Source: Candidatus Sulfopaludibacter sp. SbA3
GTDB lineage: Bacteria; Acidobacteriota; Terriglobia; Bryobacterales; Bryobacteraceae
DNA: 64,000 nucleotides
Direction of reading: 5' to 3'
NCBI GenBank assembly: GCA_945890485.1
Contig: CAMDCN010000015.1
Location: forward strand, 62,001-126,000
Each line of letters begins with the position of its first letter. The stretch's first letter is position 1. The translations under genes and the position numbers were made by a program. This document shows positions 58,145 through 64,000 of the stretch, piece by piece. The notes below the pieces were generated by a model that did not search any database, was not told the origin of the DNA, and saw nothing but the letters and a program-made list of their open reading frames with translations.

Positions 58145-59173
58145 ACTCAGATTGCGCAGCCATTGGATGGAAGCCTCGAGATCCTCCCGTTCCTTGGCGG
58201 CTGCGAGTTCCTTGGCCACGGCCGGGCGCGCCGGCATCGGCTTGCCCTTCTCAGCGATGGCGACAAAGCGCGCGAACTCCCAGGCCGGCATGCCGCGGAA
58301 AGCGTCCCAAAACTTGGGGTCAAGGTATGGAAACGGCCGCGTGCCGGTGACGATGATTTCGAGCGACAGCGCCTTGCCGGGACACAGTTGAGCGAACTTC
58401 TTCACCCAGCCGCCGATGTCGACGTTGCCTTCGCCCATGCGCGTCCATTGCATCGCCGCGCCTTCCGGAGTGCGCCAGACGGCGGAGTCCCGAACATGGC
58501 TGGTGAGGACGTACGGCGCGAGCGTTTCGAGAGTAACGTGCGGATCTTCGATGGCCCAGGTGGGATTGCCCGAGTCGATACAAGCGCCAACGACATCTTT
58601 GCCGGCCTCCTCGATCAACATCTTCAACTCCCGCGCCTGCAGGTCGCCGCCATGATTTTCGACGGCGATGCGTTTGCCCGCGTCCATGGCGCGGGTCCGC
58701 ACGGCGCGAAGTGTTTTCACCGTGTTCTCAATGCTTTGGGCCAGGGGCGTCTTGCTGGCGCGATCGCGCCAGTCGCCGAGCACGCACCGCACGAGCGGAG
58801 CTTGCACGACCTTCGAAGCCTCAATCATTTTGACTAACTGCTCTTCGGCCGTGCCTTGCGCGGCGTCGAAGCGGGCCGCTGTGGGGCAGATGGACAGCAT
58901 GCCGATTTCGAGTTCGATGCCGCGCCGCTTGGCGTGGTCGCGCACCTTTTCGAGATGCGCTTTTTCGAGGCCGCCGAGGAAGCGGATCTCCGAGAAATGG
59001 ACCACCTTCGCGCCTCGCATGGCGCAGTAGTCGAGCAGTTCAAACGGGCTCCAGCCCTGGGTCCGGAGACTGAAAAGATCGATGCCGAATTTCATGGGGA
59101 AAGCGCTACCTTGCGCCAAGAGCGGTGCGGCGGCCAAGCCAGCCATAAACGAACGTCGGGACACCATAAACAA
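58142..59173 (-). CDS. Tat-exported sugar phosphate isomerase/epimerase-like TIM-barrel protein
   Basis: 343 residues. The N-terminus has a Tat-type signal, SRRSFMAGLAAAPLLAQGSA. The rest is an AP endonuclease 2/xylose isomerase-like TIM barrel: FGIDLFSLRTQGWSPFELLD, HFSEIRFLGGLEKAHLEKVR, IAVENHGGDLQARELKMLIE (metal Glu and His), GACIDSGNPTWAIEDPHVTL, LTSHVRDSAVW and SLEIIVTGTRPFPYLDPKFW. Metal-dependent isomerase or epimerase on an unknown sugar in the periplasm. It begins directly after the stop of the upstream unknown gene (59174) and is probably co-transcribed with it. An ATG two codons downstream of 59173 is an equally possible start. Confidence 0.85.
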   Translation of the reverse strand: MFMVSRRSFMAGLAAAPLLAQGSAFPMKFGIDLFSLRTQGWSPFELLDYCAMRGAKVVHFSEIRFLGGLEKAHLEKVRDHAKRRGIELEIGMLSICPTAARFDAAQGTAEEQLVKMIEASKVVQAPLVRCVLGDWRDRASKTPLAQSIENTVKTLRAVRTRAMDAGKRIAVENHGGDLQARELKMLIEEAGKDVVGACIDSGNPTWAIEDPHVTLETLAPYVLTSHVRDSAVWRTPEGAAMQWTRMGEGNVDIGGWVKKFAQLCPGKALSLEIIVTGTRPFPYLDPKFWDAFRGMPAWEFARFVAIAEKGKPMPARPAVAKELAAAKEREDLEASIQWLRNLS

Positions 59174-60160
59174 CTAGCCTCGCAAGAATCCGGCGATCTC
59201 GGCAATCCGTTCCACCGGCTGCTCCGGATGCATTCGATAATATAGCCTTCCGGCGGCCGCCGCACCCAGGGCGGCGAGCCAGTCATCGGTGTGCTCCGGC
59301 GAACCTTCTATGCGGATCAATGCGCCGAACTGCCGGGCCATCTCCTGCATCTCACGCACCTCTGGGCCGGGTGTTGCCGCAAGCCGGACGGTAACGGCCT
59401 GCACGGCCACGTCGTCGTCGCGCAAACGGCGCAGGGCCACGCGGATCTCTTCCGCCGTACTGGGTCCTTGGCCGGGAAGTTGGAGGTTGATGTCTACAAG
59501 GCGAGACTCCTTCCGGGCGCTCAGCGCCGCGGCAAGATCGACCGCTGCAAGACGAGTGACGCCCAGAACGCTGTAGCCTTCGCGCCAGCCATTGCGGGCA
59601 GCGGCCCAAGTCAATTCCGGGCCAGCGTCCAACTCGAAGGCGGCCACGTTCAGACAGTATTTCCGGAGCGCCGCGCGAAACTGGACGAATGCGGCGTCCG
59701 GCTGCTGGACCGCGGCGAGTAGTAGTGCCTGGTTGCCTTGCGGACGGGGCTGAATGCCGCGGTCGAGCCGCTCCGCATAGGTGGCGATGGCGTCGATGTT
59801 GGTGGGACCGAAGGGCACCGCGTTGACGACGACTTCAGCGCCGAAGGGAGTACGCATGCGGCCGATCAGCGTTGGCTTCGGGAAGAGGCCGCTGGCGGGC
59901 GAGGACTCCGGGGCAATGTGGAGCAGCCATGGCTCCCTGGCGTCCACCGCGACGTAGAATGTCTGCGGTGCGCTGGGGTCGGCGGTGAGCGACCAGGGCC
60001 GGACCGTGAAACTGGCCATGCTGACCGAGCCGAGGCGCGCCGCTAGTTGGTGACGGGCCGCATCGGTCAACGGCCCGCGGCCTGTCACTTGCAGCACGAG
60101 ATCGGCCAGCGCCGCCGCGTCGGCGGCACGCACCGGCAAGGTCAGCGGAACAGGGTTCAT
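59174..60160 (-). CDS. Conserved protein of unknown function
   Basis: 328 residues, no signal peptide or membrane span, family not recognised. The sequence is alpha/beta with segments such as VVVNAVPFGPTNIDAIATYA, SRLVDINLQLPGQGPSTAEE and RLAATPGPEVREMQEMARQF, which read like strands and helices of a TIM barrel. Its ATG overlaps the galU stop (ATGA), so it is translationally coupled to galU and followed directly by the Tat-exported isomerase. A sugar-related role is suggested by both neighbours; it is inference. Confidence 0.7.
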   Translation of the reverse strand: MNPVPLTLPVRAADAAALADLVLQVTGRGPLTDAARHQLAARLGSVSMASFTVRPWSLTADPSAPQTFYVAVDAREPWLLHIAPESSPASGLFPKPTLIGRMRTPFGAEVVVNAVPFGPTNIDAIATYAERLDRGIQPRPQGNQALLLAAVQQPDAAFVQFRAALRKYCLNVAAFELDAGPELTWAAARNGWREGYSVLGVTRLAAVDLAAALSARKESRLVDINLQLPGQGPSTAEEIRVALRRLRDDDVAVQAVTVRLAATPGPEVREMQEMARQFGALIRIEGSPEHTDDWLAALGAAAAGRLYYRMHPEQPVERIAEIAGFLRG

Positions 60161-61041
60161 AGTTGCAGTGTTTTAAGGTAGTCGCGGAAGGGCCCGCCGA
60201 GGTCGAAGCGCTTCATGGCGAACTCAACGGTCGCTTGCAGGAAGCCCAGCTTATCTCCGGCGTCGAAACGCTTACCTTCGAACTTGAAGCCGTAGATGGG
60301 CCGGCTGCGGAGCAGGTGCTTCAGCGCGTCCGTTAACTGGATCTCTCCGCCTTTGCCGGGTTCAATCGACTCGATTGAGGTGAAGATTTCCGGCGTCAGA
60401 ATGTACCGTCCGATGATCGCCAGGTTTGAGGGGGCTTCGTCGGCCTTTGGCTTCTCCACGAGATTTCGAATGCGGAACAAGCGGCCGCTGACGCCCTGAT
60501 GGTCGATGGGCTCGGCGTCGACGACGCCATAGGCGGAGATGTTCTCGCGGGGAACCTCCATTAGCGCCACGACGGACGCGCCGTAGAACTCATACACGTC
60601 GCTCATCTGGCGGAGGCACGGAATTTCCGCGTCGATGATATCGTCGGAAAGAACGACCGAGAACGGTTCGTTACCAACCAACTCCTTTGCTCGGAGCACC
60701 GCATGGCCGAGGCCGAGTGCCTCCTTCTGCCGGACATAGCTGACGTCAATCATGTCCGAGATGCTGCGCACTTGGTGCAGCAGGTCTTTCTTGCCCTTCG
60801 ATTCCAGCAGATGTTCCAGCTCAAAGCTGACGTCGAAGTGGTCTTCGATCGCGCTCTTGCCGCGTCCGGTAACGATGATGATATTGCTCATCCCGGAGTG
60901 CATCGCCTCTTCGACGCCATACTGAATCAGCGGCTTGTCCACCAACGGCAACATTTCTTTGGGCATCGCCTTGGTGGCAGGCAGGAACCGAGTTCCCAGT
61001 CCCGCTGCGGGAAACACTGCTTTGCGTGGTTTCGCAATCAT
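60157..61041 (-). CDS. galU: UTP-glucose-1-phosphate uridylyltransferase
   Basis: 294 residues from ATG 61041; the frame is open to 61200, but only the ATG at 61041 gives the standard N-terminus (MIAKPRKAVFPAAGLGTRFL). The nucleotide-binding GLGTRFLPATKAMPKEMLPL is followed by VDKPLIQYGVEEAMHSG, RQKEALGLGHAVLRAKELVG, FSVVLSDDIIDAEIPCLRQM, and GEIQLTDALKHLLR with FEGKRFDAGDKLGFLQATVE. Makes UDP-glucose for glycan and glycolipid synthesis, possibly feeding the glycosyltransferase clusters in this window. GAGGAG lies 12 bases upstream. First gene of the minus-strand unit galU - unknown - isomerase. Confidence 0.95.
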   Translation of the reverse strand: MIAKPRKAVFPAAGLGTRFLPATKAMPKEMLPLVDKPLIQYGVEEAMHSGMSNIIIVTGRGKSAIEDHFDVSFELEHLLESKGKKDLLHQVRSISDMIDVSYVRQKEALGLGHAVLRAKELVGNEPFSVVLSDDIIDAEIPCLRQMSDVYEFYGASVVALMEVPRENISAYGVVDAEPIDHQGVSGRLFRIRNLVEKPKADEAPSNLAIIGRYILTPEIFTSIESIEPGKGGEIQLTDALKHLLRSRPIYGFKFEGKRFDAGDKLGFLQATVEFAMKRFDLGGPFRDYLKTLQL

Positions 61042-61163
61042 TCGATTTTGAATCTCCTCAACTCGGGGGCCATGACGTCCAATATATGTGCCCGGTACTG
61101 GTACCGACTGCCTTGAAGTACCCACTAAAGTGCAATTGCATCCGGACACTTGGCCCCGCACAC

Positions 61164-61169
61164 TATAGT
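61164..61169 (+). promoter_or_regulatory. -10-like TATAGT before PAS/receiver gene
   Basis: TATAGT ends 13 bases before the ATG at 61183 in the divergent region with galU. Confidence 0.3.
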
Positions 61170-61182
61170 AACTTCCCTGCGC

Positions 61183-62529
61183 ATGGAGAAATCGGAACAC
61201 TATACTTGGCGATCCCGTGAGGTCGCCCGCCTGCTCTCACTCGTCGAGTCGGAACGGCGTTACTACGAGGAGATTCTGACGATTCTGCCAGTTCCGGTGG
61301 CAATTGTGCAGGCCAGCGGCCAATTCATTTCGGCGAATCGGAGCTTCCTGCAATCGCAGAAGATTAGCATCGCGGAACTCAGTGCGCTGAATATGGCTCG
61401 GGTTCTGCCTGCGGTTCCAGTGGTGCCTGGCGCCCATGAGGGCTGGGATCTTTTGCGGATTCAGCGGTGGGACGATGAAGAATCGGATCTGGTGCTGGTG
61501 CAACATACGGCCGCCGTCGCGGCCGCGCCGCCGGATCCGGCGTTGGCGGAATTCGCCCTGCAGGAGGCGGCCACCGCGGCCTCGGCAAGGCTGGCGGGCC
61601 GAGTTCTGCATGAAGCGAACAACCTGCTCATGGTGCTCTCCGGATATGGGGAGGAGATCCTGGATGCGTTGCCGCCCGGTAGCCCGTTGCGGGAAGACAT
61701 GCGGGAGATCCTGCGGTCGACGGACCGGATCAAAGGCATGTCGACGCAGTTGCAGATGTTAGCGGCTCCCCCGAAAGCGGTTCGTACTTCTTTTGACCTT
61801 CTGACTTTCTTGCGGGCTCTGTCGGCCCGGGAGCCGGGCCTGAGTGTTACAAGCTCCGTGGCGGCAGTCGCGGTTACGGCCGACCGGGGCCAATTCGAAC
61901 AGGCGCTCTTGTCACTGTTACGCTATGCACAGCGGCCGCTCGTGGCAGCAGTCAACGGTCCTGCTGGGCTAGTGATCTCTGGCTTTACACGTTCCCTGAA
62001 GGATGATCTCGAACTGTTGAGCCCCGCCGCGCGAGCGTCGAATGGAGCTCTATCGGCTGTCCCGGCGTTGCTCCTCGAGTCGCGCGTGCAGTGGCGGGTC
62101 CTCTCGTCGGCGGACGGCGCGAGCCTGCACTTGCAGTTTGCCAATGATGCCGTACCGGCTGGGCCCGCCAGGCGGATTCTTGTCGTCGATGATGAGGAGG
62201 GAATTCGGACGCTGGTCCGCAAAGTACTGGAGCGGCAGGGCTTCCAAGTGAGCGAGGCGGAATCGGGTGATGCGGCGTTAGCCCTGCTTGAGCGCGACGG
62301 GGCATCGTACGACCTGCTGATCAGCGACATGATGATGCCCGGGTTGGATGGGCGGGCGCTGGCAAACCGGGTTGCCCAGATGCGGCCCGGAATTCGCATC
62401 CTATTTATATCTGGTTACACCGAAGACGCAGAAGTGCAATCGGGGCGACTGGCGCCAGGAACGGCATTTCTGCCTAAGCCATTTCCACACTCGGCATTAG
62501 TCGATGCCGTAAATCGATTACTGGCCTAG
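61183..62529 (+). CDS. PAS - histidine-phosphotransfer-like - receiver protein lacking ATPase motifs
   Basis: 448 residues from ATG 61183. Residues ~20-115 look like a PAS sensor (EILTILPVPVAIVQASGQFI, SANRSFLQ). At ~145-200 a HisKA-like helix pair has AGRVLHEANNLLMVLSGYGE, with a phospho-acceptor H-E-x-N-N box, then LREDMREILRSTDRIKGMST. The following ~100 residues should be an HATPase domain but show no N, G1 or G2 boxes (DxGxG, GxG). A receiver domain begins near 325: RRILVVDDEEGIRTLVRKVL, LLISDMMMPGLDGRALANRV (phospho-Asp) and AFLPKPFPHSALVDAVNRLL. Probably a degenerate hybrid kinase. 3' end overlaps purN by 12 bases (convergent). Confidence 0.75.
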   Translation: MEKSEHYTWRSREVARLLSLVESERRYYEEILTILPVPVAIVQASGQFISANRSFLQSQKISIAELSALNMARVLPAVPVVPGAHEGWDLLRIQRWDDEESDLVLVQHTAAVAAAPPDPALAEFALQEAATAASARLAGRVLHEANNLLMVLSGYGEEILDALPPGSPLREDMREILRSTDRIKGMSTQLQMLAAPPKAVRTSFDLLTFLRALSAREPGLSVTSSVAAVAVTADRGQFEQALLSLLRYAQRPLVAAVNGPAGLVISGFTRSLKDDLELLSPAARASNGALSAVPALLLESRVQWRVLSSADGASLHLQFANDAVPAGPARRILVVDDEEGIRTLVRKVLERQGFQVSEAESGDAALALLERDGASYDLLISDMMMPGLDGRALANRVAQMRPGIRILFISGYTEDAEVQSGRLAPGTAFLPKPFPHSALVDAVNRLLA

Positions 62530-63120
62530 CACCACTCGCCGGTTGTCAATGCGCCAAGGCTTCGTGAGCAGGGTTCGCAGCGCCTCGCTATAGATCCGAT
62601 GTTCTTCGCGAAGAATACGAGCCGAGAGGGCCTCGGGGGTGTCGGAATCTTCAACCGCGACGGCGGCCTGCAAGACTATCGGGCCGTTGTCGAGTTGTTC
62701 ATCGACGAAGTGGACCGTACATCCGGTGATTTTCACGCCGTAGTCGAAGGCCTGATGCTGGGCATCGAGTCCGGCAAAGGCGGGCAACAGCGACGGATGA
62801 ATATTCAGGATGCGCTGAGGGAACTCGCGAATGAAACCGGCGCTGAGGATGCGCATGTAGCCAGCCAGGATCACCCACTCAACCTGGTGCTCCTTGAGCG
62901 TGGCGGCAAGGCGTTGATCGTACTCCTCGCGGTCCACTCCCTTTGACGGCAGTGAGACCGTCGCTAAGCCGCGCTCCCGCGCCGCAGCGAGGCCAGGAGC
63001 GTCCGGCCGGTTCGAGATCACAACGGCGATTTCGGCCGGGAGATTGCCCTGCCGAATCTGATCGGCTATCGCCAGGAAGTTTGAGCCGCGGCCGGAGAGG
63101 ACGACCCCCAGCCGGGTCAT
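62518..63120 (-). CDS. purN: Phosphoribosylglycinamide formyltransferase
   Basis: 200 residues. LGVVLSGRGSNFLAIADQIR at the start, AVVISNRPDAPGLAAARERG, WVILAGYMRILSAGFIREFP (folate site), RILNIHPSLLPAFAGLDAQH with the catalytic His-Pro-Ser, and ITGCTVHFVDEQLDNGPIVL carrying the active-site Asp. Transfers a formyl group from 10-formyl-THF to GAR in purine synthesis. Its ATG overlaps the stop of purM (ATGA), so the two are translationally coupled. Confidence 0.97.
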   Translation of the reverse strand: MTRLGVVLSGRGSNFLAIADQIRQGNLPAEIAVVISNRPDAPGLAAARERGLATVSLPSKGVDREEYDQRLAATLKEHQVEWVILAGYMRILSAGFIREFPQRILNIHPSLLPAFAGLDAQHQAFDYGVKITGCTVHFVDEQLDNGPIVLQAAVAVEDSDTPEALSARILREEHRIYSEALRTLLTKPWRIDNRRVVLGQ

Positions 63121-64000
63121 ACGTAGCGGACTCGGACGCCCCGGCGCACCGGGACGACGGTTCCGATCTGGAAGTGGGGTTCGCCGATGCTCTTGAGCAT
63201 CGCCATGGCTTTGGGGGCTTGCTTTGCGCCGACGCAGAGGATCATGCCGACGCCAAGGTTGAACGTCCGGCGATAATCGTCATCGGGTACGTTGCCGAGT
63301 TCCCGCATGTGCTCGAAGAGCGCGGGCACTGTCCAGGAGCTGAGCGCGATCTCGGCGCCGAGGCCTTTGGGAAGCATGCGAGGCGTGTTGTCGCTGATGC
63401 CACCACCAGTGATGTGCGCAGCGCCCTTGAGCAGCTTGGCCTTCAGCAGCGTCTGAATCGCCTTCAGGTAGCTGCGGTGGACTTTGAGTAGGGCGTCGGC
63501 GACCGTACTGCCGAGAGCATCAACGTGCTGATCCGGGCGATAGCCCGCGACATCAAAGAGCAGCTTGCGGGCAAGCGAATAGCCGTTGGTATGCAGACCG
63601 GTGGACGGCAGGCCGATCAGGACATCCCCGGCCTCCACTGTCTTGCCGTCCAGCATCTTGTCGCGTTCGACGGCGCCAACGATGAAGCCGGCCAAGTCGT
63701 ATTCGCCTGGCAGATACATGCCGGGCATTTCAGCCGTCTCCCCGCCGATCAGCGCACAGCCGTTGGCCTTGCAGCCGCGGGCGATGCCTTTCACGACGTC
63801 GCCAGCGATGCGGGCTTCGAGCTTTCCGACCGCGAAGTAGTCGAGGAAAAAGAGCGGCACCGCACCCTGGACGGCGATATCGTTAACGCAGTGATTAACG
63901 AGATCCTCGCCCACCGTGTCATGCCGGCCGGTGACGAAGGCGACCTTTAACTTGGTCCCTACCCCGTCGGCCGAGCTGATCAGCACCGGTTTCTTCCAGC
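63117..64000 (-). CDS. purM: Phosphoribosylformylglycinamidine cyclo-ligase, 5' part beyond the window
   Basis: The C-terminal ~294 residues are present; the N-terminal ~50 lie beyond the right edge, since in-frame coding continues to base 64000 (WKKPVLISSADGVGTKLKVA). Other PurM features: VNHCVNDIAVQGAVPLFFLD, GGETAEMPGMYLPGEYDLAG, GLPSTGLHTNGYSLARKLLF and the C-terminal HITGGGISDNTPRMLPKGLG. Catalyses ATP-dependent ring closure of FGAM to AIR. It precedes purN with a 4-base overlap, in a purine biosynthesis operon that continues outside the window. Confidence 0.96.
   Translation of the reverse strand, partial: WKKPVLISSADGVGTKLKVAFVTGRHDTVGEDLVNHCVNDIAVQGAVPLFFLDYFAVGKLEARIAGDVVKGIARGCKANGCALIGGETAEMPGMYLPGEYDLAGFIVGAVERDKMLDGKTVEAGDVLIGLPSTGLHTNGYSLARKLLFDVAGYRPDQHVDALGSTVADALLKVHRSYLKAIQTLLKAKLLKGAAHITGGGISDNTPRMLPKGLGAEIALSSWTVPALFEHMRELGNVPDDDYRRTFNLGVGMILCVGAKQAPKAMAMLKSIGEPHFQIGTVVPVRRGVRVRYV

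Overview
The window looks like a chromosomal segment of a high-GC Acidobacteriota bacterium, probably of the Bryobacterales/Solibacterales type. This is inferred from the gene content: an Oar-like TonB-dependent protein with a carboxypeptidase-regulatory N-terminus, He_PIG repeat proteins, a multihaem cytochrome, a MauG-like peroxidase, an amidohydrolase with a signal peptide, and a Tat-exported sugar isomerase. No rRNA, tRNA, CRISPR array, insertion sequence or prophage was seen. Genes are densely packed, with many 4-base stop/start overlaps.

Layout. 0-3.8 kb: an edge-truncated TIMP-like secreted protein, a frameshifted DUF4304-like gene, a gluconolactonase-like/NUDIX pair and a DUF1684 lipoprotein-like gene. 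3.9-8.9 kb: the most unusual locus, an FkbH-type HAD phosphatase fused to a peptidyl/acyl carrier domain, translationally coupled to one polypeptide that joins two GT4 glycosyltransferases and a type II thioesterase. 8.9-11.2 kb: amidohydrolase, TetR regulator and VOC protein, the last two around a perfect 20-bp palindrome. 11.2-17 kb: a four-gene overlapping glycolipid-type operon (epimerase, GT21-like, unknown, GT1-like) followed by a GT-C membrane protein. 17-18.8 kb: F390-synthetase-like adenylating enzyme and metallo-beta-lactamase-fold hydrolase. 19.4-24.7 kb: a five-gene coupled operon that starts with an HtrA-like pseudoprotease and an antiporter homologue whose Asp-Asp pair is Asn-Asn, then a beta-propeller, MauG-like cytochrome and TPR protein. 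24.6-31.5 kb (minus strand): heptahaem cytochrome, Oar-like outer-membrane protein, CoA-transferase and SAM methyltransferase. 31.6-36 kb: an orphan TssB-TssC sheath fusion, a DksA/TraR protein, a membrane-fusion protein and a propeller protein. 36-39.2 kb: a large NIDO plus He_PIG surface protein.

39-51 kb is mostly housekeeping: small HTH protein, hydroxyisobutyrate-dehydrogenase-like enzyme, a candidate structured RNA or leader, dxr-rseP, dnaK-dnaJ-hspR with an HspR-like operator, and glutamine-dependent nadE. 51-57 kb holds a GH57 enzyme and a five-gene hydroxyproline catabolic operon (deaminase, epimerase, three-subunit dehydrogenase). 57-64 kb: TlpA-like thioredoxin, sugar isomerase, unknown protein and galU, a PAS/receiver protein, and purN-purM, with purM running off the right edge.

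A recurring feature on both strands is a -10-like hexamer (TANNNT) ending 5-7 bases before the start codon of genes that begin transcription units, which suggests leaderless mRNAs. All functional calls are from reading motifs by eye; no database search was possible.
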